Notes: generated by a model not told the origin, from the sequence alone. Positions 1 to 8,666 are shown, counted from the first letter of the stretch. The stretch is 64,000 bases of DNA from Glaciecola sp047250385 (GCF_047250385.1 NZ_JBLBVM010000040.1:32722-96721), one strand, 5' to 3'. Numbers and translations: made by a program.

Positions 1-590
1 AACAGGCTATTGATATATGTAGTCAAGCTCTAGAGGATGTGAATAACAGCGAAGACTGTGAAGTTTATGTGTCGATTAAATTAGGCGGATACATTGTTTT
101 TGGCGGCAATAAAAGTGGTTTAAAAGCATTAGAAGCAAGCTTGCCCAAAGTGCAAGACCGTTACCCTATGAATTTGTTTAATCATGCGGCTTTTCACACA
201 CCGCTACTTGAAGAAATATCCCAAAAAGCAAAATCGACTCTACCTCAAACTCTTTTCAATGCACCCAATGTGCCTTTAGTTGATGGCCTAGGAAAAATAT
301 GGCAACCCTATAGTTGTGATCCAAAGGCACTATATGAATATACGCTAGGCGCGCAAGTGGTCGATACCTATGACTTTACCAAAGCAATCGAGGTTGCGAT
401 TAAAGAGTTTGCCCCAGATAAACTTATCATACTTGGACCTGGGGCTACCTTAGGGGGCGCTGTCGCACAAAGTTTAATTCAACAAAATTGGCTTGGGATG
501 GAGAGTAAAAAAGATTTTGTTTCTCTACAAAAAACAGATCCCTTTATTCTGGCAATGGGACTAGAGGAACAACGTAAAGAGGTGATTTAG
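1..590 (+). CDS. Malonyl-CoA:ACP acyltransferase-like protein (FabD family), C-terminal part, 5' end outside window
   Basis: The reading frame is open from the first bases of the window, so the start lies upstream and only about 195 residues are seen. The AAFHTPLL segment matches the FabD-family stretch that carries the catalytic histidine, and LIILGPGATLGG near the end matches the conserved GPG turn that closes this fold. FabD-family enzymes move malonyl or other acyl groups from CoA to an acyl carrier protein. The nucleophile-serine half (GxSxG) is not visible. The gene is followed by a terminator and then by the pst operon, so it is not in a fab cluster on this side; it could be a stand-alone acyltransferase paralogue rather than the housekeeping FabD. 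Family call fairly sure, exact role unknown. Confidence 0.75.
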   Translation, partial: QAIDICSQALEDVNNSEDCEVYVSIKLGGYIVFGGNKSGLKALEASLPKVQDRYPMNLFNHAAFHTPLLEEISQKAKSTLPQTLFNAPNVPLVDGLGKIWQPYSCDPKALYEYTLGAQVVDTYDFTKAIEVAIKEFAPDKLIILGPGATLGGAVAQSLIQQNWLGMESKKDFVSLQKTDPFILAMGLEEQRKEVI

Positions 591-629
591 GGATTTGGCT
601 TTCTTATTAATTTTTAATGCATAAAGTAT

Positions 630-662
630 AGCCCAGCGGCGTTATTTGACTGGGCTTTTTAA
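630..662 (+). terminator. Rho-independent terminator after the acyltransferase gene
   Basis: A 7-bp inverted repeat, AGCCCAG (630-636) and CTGGGCT (650-656), is followed by a run of T. It lies 40 bases after the stop codon and separates this gene from the pst operon. Confidence 0.75.
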
Positions 663-719
663 TACCCATCAATAGCGCTACTTTCCTCATCACGCACATC
701 ATTTTAATAATTTTTAGCG

Positions 720-752
720 CTGTAACATAACTGTCATATACCTTTCATATAC
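720..752 (+). promoter_or_regulatory. Pho box (PhoB binding site) upstream of pstS
   Basis: Three 7-base units, CTGTAAC (720-726), CTGTCAT (731-737) and CTTTCAT (742-748), repeat with an exact 11-base period, the known arrangement of PhoB half-sites (consensus CTGTCAT). The site ends about 40 bases before the pstS start. It predicts induction of the pst-phoU operon under phosphate starvation by PhoB, which is not encoded in this window. Confidence 0.85.
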
Positions 753-787
753 TAGCCCCGATTTAAAACTAATCCACGGAACTTATT

Positions 788-1876
788 ATGAAAAAGCAAT
801 TACTGATTACAGCCCTAGCTCTTACTTCAAGTTTAACCATTAACGTTGCACATGCAGCGCGTGACTATATTAATGTTGTTGGTTCATCTACAGTTTATCC
901 ATTTTCTACCGTTGTGGCGGAACGTTTTGGAAAGTCTACACAGTTTAAAACGCCAAAAGTTGAATCAACTGGTTCTGGCGGTGGATTGAAACTATTCTGT
1001 CAGGGTGTTGGTATTCAATTCCCCGATATCACGAACGCATCACGTAGAATTAAAGCCAGTGAAGTTCAGCTATGTGCTGACAATGGCGTAACCGAGGTAG
1101 TGGAAGTTCTCATTGGTTATGACGGTGTGGTTTTAGGTAATTCTAGCAACGCGGATCAAATGGTACTTTCTACCAAGGACTTATTCCTTGCACTAGCGAA
1201 AGAAGTGCCAAATCCAGATGGTTCGAAAACTCTGGTTGAAAACCCTTATCAAAACTGGAGCGATGTAAATTCAGCGTTGCCTAACAGAAAAATTGAAGTT
1301 TTAGGTCCACCACCAACTTCTGGTACTCGCGATGCTTTCGCTGAATTAGCCCTAGAAAGTGGTTGTAAAAAAATCGATTGGATAGCAGCAATGAGTAGTG
1401 ACTCGAAAGCCGCAGCGAAAGCAGGTGATCAGAAGTTATCAAAAGACCTCAAAAATCAATATAAAGCAACTTGCCACACAATTCGTGAAGACGGTGCTTA
1501 TGTTGAAGCTGGTGAAAATGACAATCTAATTGTTCAAAAACTAAATGCTAATGAAAACGCCCTAGGCATCTTTGGCTTTAGCTTTCTTGACCAAAATTCA
1601 GATAAAATTCAAGGCACGAAAATAAACGGCTTTGAACCTACGTTTGAAACGATTGCAGATGGTTCTTACCCAATCTCTAGACCTTTGTATTTTTACGTGA
1701 AAAAAGCACATGTTGGCGTTATTCCTGGTATTCCAGAGTTCTTGGCTGAATTTACAAGTAATAAAGCATTCGGTGAAGAAGGTTACTTAACTGAAAAAGG
1801 CATGATCCCACTGGGTGAAGAAATGCGTGCAAAAGTTAAGACTGATGTGAAAACACTTAAGAATTTGTCCCTTTAA
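788..1876 (+). CDS. pstS: Phosphate ABC transporter substrate-binding protein PstS
   Basis: Periplasmic phosphate-binding protein that delivers phosphate to the PstCA channel. A typical signal peptide covers residues 1-23 (lysine-rich start, hydrophobic core, AHA before the cut). The mature protein opens with GSSTVYPF, continues with STGSGGG, and has PPTSGTRDAF in the second lobe; these three segments line the phosphate pocket in this family. Its 362 residues are within the range of the longer marine PstS proteins. It is first in a pstS-pstC-pstA-pstB-phoU operon and sits directly behind a three-repeat Pho box. Start chosen at the ATG that gives the signal peptide. Confidence 0.95.
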   Translation: MKKQLLITALALTSSLTINVAHAARDYINVVGSSTVYPFSTVVAERFGKSTQFKTPKVESTGSGGGLKLFCQGVGIQFPDITNASRRIKASEVQLCADNGVTEVVEVLIGYDGVVLGNSSNADQMVLSTKDLFLALAKEVPNPDGSKTLVENPYQNWSDVNSALPNRKIEVLGPPPTSGTRDAFAELALESGCKKIDWIAAMSSDSKAAAKAGDQKLSKDLKNQYKATCHTIREDGAYVEAGENDNLIVQKLNANENALGIFGFSFLDQNSDKIQGTKINGFEPTFETIADGSYPISRPLYFYVKKAHVGVIPGIPEFLAEFTSNKAFGEEGYLTEKGMIPLGEEMRAKVKTDVKTLKNLSL

Positions 1877-1897
1877 AATAAGCTGTTCTGAGGCACT

Positions 1898-3286
1898 ATG
1901 AATACGACCACTCTATTAATTGCCATCCTGTTGTTCATGGCATTTGCCTTCTTCCTAGGAAGAGGGCGCTCCATTGCCGTGAGTGCAACGAATGGAGGTA
2001 TGCGCAATCTCAACTCTTTACCATCGTACTATGGCACATTGACCGCGCTATGGTGTGGTATTCCCAGTATTTTGATTGTGCTTATTTGGTTGCTGTTTGA
2101 TGATTATTTTATTCGTCAAAGTGTTATTCAGATGCTGCCTCAAAATGTACAAAACCTATCTGATCTAGATCTTGGTCTAGTAATGAATACGATAGGTAAC
2201 GTAGCCGAAAGTGGAAACTTAGGTCTATCCAGCGAGCCGCATATACTTGCGGCTGCTGAAAAAATGAATGAGCTGAAAGGCATTAGCCAAATGGCGATAA
2301 GCGTTATTTTTGGCTGTGTCGCGGCTATATTAATTGTGTTTTCATGGTTTCGCATCAACCCAAATTTACGCGCTCGTAGCAAAGTTGAAACAGCGTTCAA
2401 AATTGGCTTATTGCTGTGCGCAAGTATCGCTATTTTTACTACTGCCGGTATTGTGTTATCAGTACTATTTGAATCAATTAAGTTCTTCCAGTCTGTACCT
2501 ATTAGTGAATTTCTATTTGGTTTAGAGTGGAGCCCACAGATGGCTATAAGGGCTGACCAAGTAGGTGGTTCAGGTGCCTTTGGTTCACTGCCTCTATTTG
2601 CGGGTACTATGCTCATTTCAGCGATTGCCATGATCTTGGCCGTTCCAGCGGGCTTGATGGCTGCCATCTATTTATCGGAATATGCAGCACCTAAAGTACG
2701 AATGACGGTAAAGCCCTTGCTTGAAATATTAGCTGGAGTACCTACCGTTGTTTATGGTTTCTTTGCTGCTCTTACTGTAGCGCCTTTCATTCGTGAATCT
2801 GGCGGTATGTTTGGACTTGATGTCTCGTCTGAAAGCGCATTGGCTGCTGGCTTGGTAATGGGAGTAATGATCATTCCATTCGTATCTTCTTTGTCAGATG
2901 ACGTGATAAACGCTGTACCTCAGTCTTTGCGTGACGGTTCATTTGGCCTAGGCGCAACTAAGTCTGAAACAATTAAACAAGTCATTATACCTGCAGCCTT
3001 GCCTGGTATCGTCGGCGGTATTCTATTAGCCGTATCGCGCGCCATTGGTGAAACTATGATTGTAGTAATGGCTGCTGGTCTTGCCGCTAATTTAACTGCT
3101 AATCCTCTTGAGTCAGTAACAACGGTAACTGTGCAAATCGTTACTCTGCTGGTGGGTGATCAAGAGTTTAACAGCCCTAAAACACTCTCTGCATTTGCAT
3201 TGGGATTACTATTGTTCTTGATAACACTCGCACTTAATTACGTTGCCTTGCATGTAGTTAAAAAATACCGCGAACAGTACGAGTAA
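1898..3286 (+). CDS. pstC: Phosphate ABC transporter permease PstC
   Basis: Inner-membrane permease forming half of the phosphate channel. The C-terminal half carries the binding-protein-dependent transport domain, with the GLGATKSETIKQV loop that couples to the ATPase and a following AIGETMIVVMAAG helix typical of PstC. At 462 residues it is about 140 longer than E. coli PstC; the extra length is an N-terminal region with membrane segments near residues 5-20, 45-65 and 130-150, which is usual for a large-PstC subtype. It follows pstS by 21 bases with a GAGG ribosome-binding site at 1890, and lies 3 bases before pstA. Confidence 0.93.
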   Translation: MNTTTLLIAILLFMAFAFFLGRGRSIAVSATNGGMRNLNSLPSYYGTLTALWCGIPSILIVLIWLLFDDYFIRQSVIQMLPQNVQNLSDLDLGLVMNTIGNVAESGNLGLSSEPHILAAAEKMNELKGISQMAISVIFGCVAAILIVFSWFRINPNLRARSKVETAFKIGLLLCASIAIFTTAGIVLSVLFESIKFFQSVPISEFLFGLEWSPQMAIRADQVGGSGAFGSLPLFAGTMLISAIAMILAVPAGLMAAIYLSEYAAPKVRMTVKPLLEILAGVPTVVYGFFAALTVAPFIRESGGMFGLDVSSESALAAGLVMGVMIIPFVSSLSDDVINAVPQSLRDGSFGLGATKSETIKQVIIPAALPGIVGGILLAVSRAIGETMIVVMAAGLAANLTANPLESVTTVTVQIVTLLVGDQEFNSPKTLSAFALGLLLFLITLALNYVALHVVKKYREQYE

Positions 3287-3289
3287 CTA

Positions 3290-4597
3290 ATGATGAGTAA
3301 TAATATTGTGGAAAAAACGACAAACAAACCAAGCACGCTGGACCTCGTTAACAAAAATTTGAAAAAGCGCTATCGGGCTGAAAAACGTTTTCGCGCCTAT
3401 GGCATTGCGGCGATTATATTCGGCTTAAGTTGCTTACTCTTATTGTTCACCGACATTATTAGTAAAGGCCACACCGCTTTTTTACAAACCTATGTTTATT
3501 TAGAAGTTGACTATGATGCGGAACGATTGGAAATATCCGACGTACAGGATGGCAATCAATTAGCTGCGGCTAATTACACCGGTATCATTAGAGCGTCACT
3601 ATTAAAGCAATTCAGCGATGTTAAAAGTCGTAGCGATAAACGCAGCTTGTATTCATTAATTAGTAACGGTGCAGGCTTTACATTGCGTCAAAAGTTAGAA
3701 GATGATCCCAGCTTGTTGAATCAGACTGTCGGTGTATGGTTGTTGGCGGATGATGACTTTGATACTTACTATAAAAGTCGCAGTGACGAAGACGCATTTA
3801 CAGGGCGTATGAAAGACAAGCAAATTGCTTGGGTTGATACGTTAATCGCCAATGAGCAAATAGAAAAGCGTTTCAACACTACTTTTTTTACCTCAGGGGA
3901 TTCACGAGAACCTGAACAAGCAGGGATATTTGGGGCAATGATGGGCTCGCTATTTACATTGCTCGTGTGTATTGCGCTCTCTTTTCCTGTTGGTATTGCG
4001 GCAGCGGTATATCTTGAAGAGTATGCGCCTAAAAACCGATTCACCGATTTTATCGAAGTGAATATCAATAACCTAGCTGCTGTTCCTTCCATCATATTTG
4101 GTTTGCTGGGCTTGGCAATATTCATTGGTTATTTTGAAATGCATCGCTCCTTACCTTTGGTTGGTGGCTTAGTGCTCACACTCATGACCTTGCCGACAAT
4201 TATAATATCGAGTCGTGCTGCAATTAAGTCTGTGCCACCATCCATTCGTGATGCGGCTTTAGGTTTGGGAGCGTCGAAAATGCAGGTGGTATTGCATCAT
4301 GTATTGCCTTTGGCAATGCCTGGCATGCTTACGGGTGCCATCATTGGCTTTGCTCAGGCACTTGGCGAGACAGCTCCTTTGTTAATGATTGGTATGGTTG
4401 CCTTTATTGTTGATATTCCAGGCGGCGTGACTGATCCCGCTACAGCATTACCCGTGCAGATCTTCCTTTGGTCTGACAGTCCAGAACGTGCTTTTGTCGA
4501 GCGCACTTCTGCAGCAATCATGGTGCTGCTAGCATTTCTTATTTCTATGAATACATTGGCCATTTGGCTTCGTAAACGCCTTGAGCGTCGTTGGTAA
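3290..4597 (+). CDS. pstA: Phosphate ABC transporter permease PstA
   Basis: Second permease of the phosphate channel. The C-terminal part has the transport-permease domain with the coupling loop ALGLGASKMQVV and the FAQALGETAPLLM helix characteristic of PstA. At 435 residues it is much longer than E. coli PstA (296). The N-terminal stretch with one membrane helix (about 37-57) and a soluble loop resembles the DUF3333-type extension of large PstA proteins. The start is a double ATG three bases after the pstC stop, so the genes are probably translationally coupled. The large PstA pairs here with an equally enlarged PstC. Confidence 0.93.
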   Translation: MMSNNIVEKTTNKPSTLDLVNKNLKKRYRAEKRFRAYGIAAIIFGLSCLLLLFTDIISKGHTAFLQTYVYLEVDYDAERLEISDVQDGNQLAAANYTGIIRASLLKQFSDVKSRSDKRSLYSLISNGAGFTLRQKLEDDPSLLNQTVGVWLLADDDFDTYYKSRSDEDAFTGRMKDKQIAWVDTLIANEQIEKRFNTTFFTSGDSREPEQAGIFGAMMGSLFTLLVCIALSFPVGIAAAVYLEEYAPKNRFTDFIEVNINNLAAVPSIIFGLLGLAIFIGYFEMHRSLPLVGGLVLTLMTLPTIIISSRAAIKSVPPSIRDAALGLGASKMQVVLHHVLPLAMPGMLTGAIIGFAQALGETAPLLMIGMVAFIVDIPGGVTDPATALPVQIFLWSDSPERAFVERTSAAIMVLLAFLISMNTLAIWLRKRLERRW

Positions 4598-4612
4598 AGT
4601 TGGAGAACTATT

Positions 4613-5485
4613 GTGCAAACAGCTATTAAAGATAAAGTAAAAACCGATAAGCCTGCTGACGTTAATCAAGCAGCGGATATCAATCAAAACGTTAAAAACA
4701 TGAAAACGGTTGGTACGGCGTTTTCAGATAATGCCAAAATGACCATGCGCAATGTTGATGTTTTCTATGGCGATAAGCAAGCGATCCATGACGTCAGCTT
4801 AGACATTGGTAAAAACGAAGTTGTGGCGATGATTGGTCCTTCAGGTTGTGGAAAATCAACATTCTTGCGTTGCATCAACCGCATGAACGACACAATTGAA
4901 TCTTGCAGAATCTCGGGTGAATTTAGGTTGGAAGGGCAAGATATCTATGATCCTAACCAAGATGTTGTTCCCTTGCGTGCAAGAGTGGGTATCGTGTTTC
5001 AAAAGCCGAATCCATTTCCTAAATCCATTTATGACAATGTTGCTTATGGGCCAAGAGTTCACGGATTAGCTTCACGTCGTTCTGACCTTGATGAAATTGT
5101 TGAAGGTAGCTTGCGTAAAGCCGGATTGTGGGAAGAAGTTAAAGATCGCTTAATGTCATCGGGTACTGGCTTATCTGGTGGTCAACAACAACGTCTTTGT
5201 ATCGCACGAACAATTGCGGTAAGCCCAGAAGTTATTTTAATGGATGAGCCTTGCTCCGCTTTGGATCCTATCGCGACGGCTAAAATTGAAGAGCTTATCG
5301 CAGAGCTTAGCCAAAATTACACTATCGCCATTGTGACTCACTCAATGCAGCAAGCTGCTAGGGTCTCAAATAGAACAGCGTATTTTCATATGGGTAAGTT
5401 AATCGAAGTTAATGACACCAAGCGTGTGTTTACCAACCCTGAGCATGAGCTTACTGAAGCTTACATCACTGGTCGCTTCGGTTAA
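4613..5485 (+). CDS. pstB: Phosphate ABC transporter ATP-binding protein PstB
   Basis: ATPase that drives phosphate import through PstCA. It has Walker A GPSGCGKS at residues 75-82, the ABC signature LSGGQQQR near 187, Walker B VILMDEPCSALDP near 207 and the switch histidine in IVTHSMQQA. The core is typical PstB; an extra polar N-terminal segment of about 35 residues precedes the first strand. The likely start is GTG at 4613, preceded by GGAG at a suitable distance; an in-frame ATG at 4700 would give a more standard length. It is fourth in the pst operon. Confidence 0.95.
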   Translation: MQTAIKDKVKTDKPADVNQAADINQNVKNMKTVGTAFSDNAKMTMRNVDVFYGDKQAIHDVSLDIGKNEVVAMIGPSGCGKSTFLRCINRMNDTIESCRISGEFRLEGQDIYDPNQDVVPLRARVGIVFQKPNPFPKSIYDNVAYGPRVHGLASRRSDLDEIVEGSLRKAGLWEEVKDRLMSSGTGLSGGQQQRLCIARTIAVSPEVILMDEPCSALDPIATAKIEELIAELSQNYTIAIVTHSMQQAARVSNRTAYFHMGKLIEVNDTKRVFTNPEHELTEAYITGRFG

Positions 5486-5502
5486 GAATTGAGGAATTAG
5501 CA

Positions 5503-6219
5503 ATGGAAAAAGTAAAGTTAGATAAACATATATCACAGCAGTTCGATTCAGATCTCGAAGCGCTTAAAAGTCAGGTCCTGAAAATGGGTGGCGTGGTAGA
5601 GCAGCAAGTCATTGATTCGGTAAAAGCAATTGAAACCGCAGATAGCGAATTGGCTGAAAAAGTGATTCGTATCGAAGATGACGTGAATTCACGAGAGCTA
5701 GCCTTGGACGAAAGCTGCATGCAAGTGCTTGCATGTCGTCAACCTGCCGCTTCAGATTTGCGTTTGGTGTTAACTGTGACCAAGATGACTCGAGATTTAG
5801 AAAGAATGGGTGATGAGTCACAAAAGATTGCAAAAATGGCGATTTCACTCAATGAGTCGGGCTCTGCTCCACGAGGCTATGAGGAAGTTCGCCACATGGG
5901 TAAGCAAGTTCAAGAAATGGTTAATTCAGTCTTAGATGCTTTCGCTCGTTTAGATGCCAATAAAGCCTTAGAAGTTGCTCAAGCTGACAAGCAGGTGGAT
6001 CGTGAATATAAATCGGCTATGCGCGAAATAGTGACTTATATGATGGAAGATCCGCGTTCAATTACTCGTTCGATGAATATCATTTGGGCATTGCGCTCCT
6101 TGGAGCGAATTGGTGATCATGTCGGTAATATCGCAGAGCACATTATATTCCTTGTGCGTGGCTTAGATGTTCGTCATAGCAGTTTAAGTGAAATGGAACG
6201 TAAGTTGGAACGCAAGTAA
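5503..6219 (+). CDS. phoU: Phosphate signalling protein PhoU
   Basis: PhoU links the Pst transporter to the PhoR sensor and damps Pho signalling when phosphate is plentiful. The 238-residue protein is a tandem of two three-helix PhoU units (about 20-110 and 120-215). Each has the conserved metal-binding pattern, seen here as DLERMGDESQKIA and SLERIGDHVGNIAEH. Length and ending match the family. It is the last gene of the pst operon, 17 bases after pstB, with its own GAGG site, and is followed by a weak hairpin. Confidence 0.95.
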   Translation: MEKVKLDKHISQQFDSDLEALKSQVLKMGGVVEQQVIDSVKAIETADSELAEKVIRIEDDVNSRELALDESCMQVLACRQPAASDLRLVLTVTKMTRDLERMGDESQKIAKMAISLNESGSAPRGYEEVRHMGKQVQEMVNSVLDAFARLDANKALEVAQADKQVDREYKSAMREIVTYMMEDPRSITRSMNIIWALRSLERIGDHVGNIAEHIIFLVRGLDVRHSSLSEMERKLERK

Positions 6220-6245
6220 GAGCAAGCTTCTTTTTAAACATTCGT

Positions 6246-6280
6246 CTTGCCCTTAAAACTAGGGCAAGTCGCTTTTCGTT
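6246..6280 (+). terminator. Probable terminator of the pst-phoU operon
   Basis: CTTGCCCT (6246-6253) and AGGGCAAG (6261-6268) form an 8-bp stem with a 7-base loop, followed by a moderately T-rich tract. It lies 26 bases after the phoU stop. Confidence 0.55.
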
Positions 6281-6428
6281 TGCTGCTAAACGCCACTATC
6301 TTGTCCTGTTTACCGTCACTACACTCTGTGCGCTTATAGTCAAACTCTAATAGACTGCAACGAAAAGCGCATGACAGTTTGCTTTCATTTTTAATGAAAC
6401 GCTCTGCACGAAAACTGCTAAAAATGCT

Positions 6429-7244
6429 TTAATAGCCGAAGGTTAAGCTCGTAAAGTAAGTTTCAAATTTAGCTTGTTGGTTACCAGGATTAGGAACCGC
6501 CCAAATAACATTTAGCTTCCACGTGCCTTGGCGAACCAAGTCGAATGTTGCCTGACCATTGCCGTCAGTTCTGCTCGCTTGTTCTAATCCTTTAGTACCA
6601 TTTATTGGCATCATGTCGATCAGCGCATTTTCTAGCGGCTTTCCTCTGAATAGCACTTGAACAGGTATCGTATCTTTCGTCGTATTCGCATAAGGGTGCT
6701 GTAAAGGGACTATTTCAAGGGTGTGTCCGATCGGTTTTAGCACGTTGTTACTATGCACATCACCTACTTGGATAATCGCTTTGGCCTTTCTCGAATATAA
6801 TTCTCGCCCATCGTCTTGTTCTTGATTCAAACGTTTACGTTGTTCTAATACTAAGGCTAAGCCCTCTTTTTCAGCATAGCTATTAAACTTTTCCCCAGCT
6901 AAGCTACTAAAGCTATGGTAGCTTTCAAAACCCAAAACATGAGTTCCTTTTGTATTTAGTTTAACGTTAGCAAAACCTGCGTTTAGTACGTTACTTGCCA
7001 CAATACCCGGCATTTGGTCGTTGTATTCATTGTTACCGTATGTGCGCAAAGCAACGATACGATCCCAGTTCAAATTCCAAGAGTCGACTTCTTCAGCATG
7101 GCCAACTAAAAACTTGGTGGGAATAGTGACGGGGGCTTCTGGGCTTTGAAATTGGGTTGGACTTAACCAAAAGTCGTGTGCAAATACATTTGCAGCCGAT
7201 AAACAAGCTAGTAAGCCAATCGATAGTTTGATAGTTGGGCGCAT
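6429..7244 (-). CDS. DUF4198 domain periplasmic protein (NikK-like family)
   Basis: A 271-residue secreted protein with a clear signal peptide (residues 1-22, cut after VFA) and a mature start HDFWLSP. A histidine at the new N-terminus followed by DFW is the hallmark of the DUF4198 family, some of whose members assist nickel or cobalt uptake, where the exposed N-terminal His could bind metal. The C-terminal third (GKPLENALIDM, RTDGNGQATFDL) looks like a carboxypeptidase-regulatory-type beta-sandwich. No metal transporter gene adjoins it, so metal binding is inference. An AAGGAGA site precedes the ATG on the minus strand, and a strong inverted repeat lies 50-85 bases upstream. Confidence 0.75.
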   Translation of the reverse strand: MRPTIKLSIGLLACLSAANVFAHDFWLSPTQFQSPEAPVTIPTKFLVGHAEEVDSWNLNWDRIVALRTYGNNEYNDQMPGIVASNVLNAGFANVKLNTKGTHVLGFESYHSFSSLAGEKFNSYAEKEGLALVLEQRKRLNQEQDDGRELYSRKAKAIIQVGDVHSNNVLKPIGHTLEIVPLQHPYANTTKDTIPVQVLFRGKPLENALIDMMPINGTKGLEQASRTDGNGQATFDLVRQGTWKLNVIWAVPNPGNQQAKFETYFTSLTFGY

Positions 7245-7279
7245 GCGCTCTCCTTGTCTTTATGATTATTAGTGCCGGT

Positions 7280-7330
7280 GCCTATAAATTTAGGCTATAG
7301 AATTAGGAAATAATTCTAAGGTTTATAGCC
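7280..7330. promoter_or_regulatory. Nested inverted repeats upstream of the DUF4198 gene
   Basis: GGCTATAGAATTA (7293-7305) can pair with TAATTC (7311-7316) and TATAGCC (7324-7330), giving 13 base pairs with an asymmetric bulge. GCCTA (7280-7284) can instead pair with TAGGC (7291-7295), which shares bases with the first stem. The position, 36-86 bases upstream of the minus-strand gene, fits an operator or a 5'-leader structure. I do not recognise the binding factor. Confidence 0.4.
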
Positions 7331-7546
7331 AAACGTGCGCGCTTAGAGATTGGATGCACTTTTTGAGAAATAAAGTGTAGGTAATGAAAAATAAGGCCTT
7401 TGTCACATTGCTATAATAATTCTCGAATATCGTGCCCAAGAACGAATATACTATGTTTGAAAACACTCACGTATTGTGAACACTAGGCAGTCCGTAAATA
7501 CAAGTACGTCGCCGAAAAATAAGAATAAATTACTGGAGAGATTTTT

Positions 7547-7624
7547 ATGAAGTCGAAATTATTGTTGAGTCAGCAACTAAAAGATTTTGCTTTTAATGAT
7601 TTTGTCTCTTTAATTTTAAAATGA
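7547..7624 (+). CDS. Possible 25-residue leader peptide upstream of the porin
   Basis: ATG at 7547 opens a 25-codon frame ending in TGA, and a good ribosome-binding site (CTGGAGAG) lies 7-14 bases upstream. The peptide (MKSKLLLSQQLKDFAFNDF and a few more residues) resembles nothing I know. It ends about 90 bases before the porin start. It could be a translated leader or a chance frame; the SD sequence is the only positive evidence. Confidence 0.25.
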   Translation: MKSKLLLSQQLKDFAFNDFVSLILK

Positions 7625-7711
7625 AATAAAACTGTAACATTATTAATGTTTAATATGCTAAATAAAGCAATAGCTTAAACTTAACAATCAACTTCCTAAA
7701 TGGGTATCGAT

Positions 7712-8614
7712 ATGAAAATGTATAAATCACTGGTTGCTGCGTCCATTATTTCTGCAGTAGCAGCACCGGTTGCCGCTGATCCTACGCTTTACGGTAAAGT
7801 GAACGTTACTGTTCAAAACTCAGATGACGGCACAGAGTCTAAAACAGAACTTAAAAGCAATGCTTCTCGTTTAGGTGTAAAAGGGGAATACGAGCTAGAT
7901 GGCGGCTTGAGCGTTATATACAAATACGAATTTCAAGTTGATGTGACTGACGAGTCAGGTGAACAAAACATTAAGTCTCGCAACCAATATATTGGTTTAC
8001 GTGGCGCTTTTGGTGAAGTCATACTTGGCCGCAACGATACGGTCTTAAAGCAATCTCAAGGTAAATTTGATATCTATTCAGACCAAGAAGCCGATATTAA
8101 GAAATTATGGAGTGGTGAAAACCGCATGAGTGACAGTATCACTTATAAAACGCCAGAGATTAACAATTTCCAATTTGGTGTGAGCTACATAATTGATGAA
8201 GATAATGACGACTCAGCTACTTCAATGTCATTAACTTACGGCGACTCAGGCTTGAAGAAGACAGAATATTACGCTGCTATTGCAATGGACAATGAAGTTA
8301 AAGGCTACGACGTAACTCGTTTGACCGTCGGCACAAAAATAAGTGGCGTGGTTATTGGTGCGATGTACCAATCACAAGAAGAAGTTGAAACTGGTGAAGA
8401 TAAGTCTGGTTTCATGTTAAGCGCTAAATATAAAGTGGGCGACTATAGCTTGAATGGCCAATTCCAAACAATTGAAGACGACAGCGGCTTTACCTTAGGT
8501 GCAGATCGTAAGTTAGGTAAAAACACTACAGCCTTTGCTTACTACACAACGTTTAACTTTGATATGGATGAAGACGAGTCTTATTTAGCAATAGGCTTAG
8601 AACAAAAATTCTAA
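7712..8614 (+). CDS. Gram-negative general porin
   Basis: Outer-membrane beta-barrel of about 300 residues. From the ATG at 7712 there is a short signal peptide ending PVAA before DPTLYGKVNV, the classic mature start of trimeric diffusion porins. Alternating polar/nonpolar strands follow (SRLGVKGEYELDGGLSVIYKYEF, of which RLGVKGEYEL is diagnostic), then NQYIGLRGAFGEVILGRNDT, and the chain ends in phenylalanine (LAIGLEQKF), as needed for BAM recognition. An upstream ATG at 7700 would only add four residues. It stands alone, with its own terminator, between the DUF4198 gene and the ArsR-type repressor. Substrate preference cannot be read. Confidence 0.9.
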   Translation: MKMYKSLVAASIISAVAAPVAADPTLYGKVNVTVQNSDDGTESKTELKSNASRLGVKGEYELDGGLSVIYKYEFQVDVTDESGEQNIKSRNQYIGLRGAFGEVILGRNDTVLKQSQGKFDIYSDQEADIKKLWSGENRMSDSITYKTPEINNFQFGVSYIIDEDNDDSATSMSLTYGDSGLKKTEYYAAIAMDNEVKGYDVTRLTVGTKISGVVIGAMYQSQEEVETGEDKSGFMLSAKYKVGDYSLNGQFQTIEDDSGFTLGADRKLGKNTTAFAYYTTFNFDMDEDESYLAIGLEQKF

Positions 8615-8639
8615 TTATTTCAAAAGACATACCTATATA

Positions 8640-8666
8640 GGCCATGCGTTGCATGGCCTTTTTTTT
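8640..8666 (+). terminator. Terminator of the porin gene
   Basis: A perfect 8-bp stem, GGCCATGC (8640-8647) and GCATGGCC (8651-8658), with a 3-base loop, is followed by eight T. It is a strong rho-independent terminator 26 bases after the porin stop. Confidence 0.9.

Noticed and set aside
2140..2667. Minus-strand 175-residue frame in pstC
   Set aside because: Antisense to pstC with no start site and no family resemblance.
7631..7658. CTGTAAC-containing stretch upstream of the porin as a Pho box
   Set aside because: The first unit equals that of the pst site, but the units 11 bases further do not match CTGTCAT. Too weak to call.
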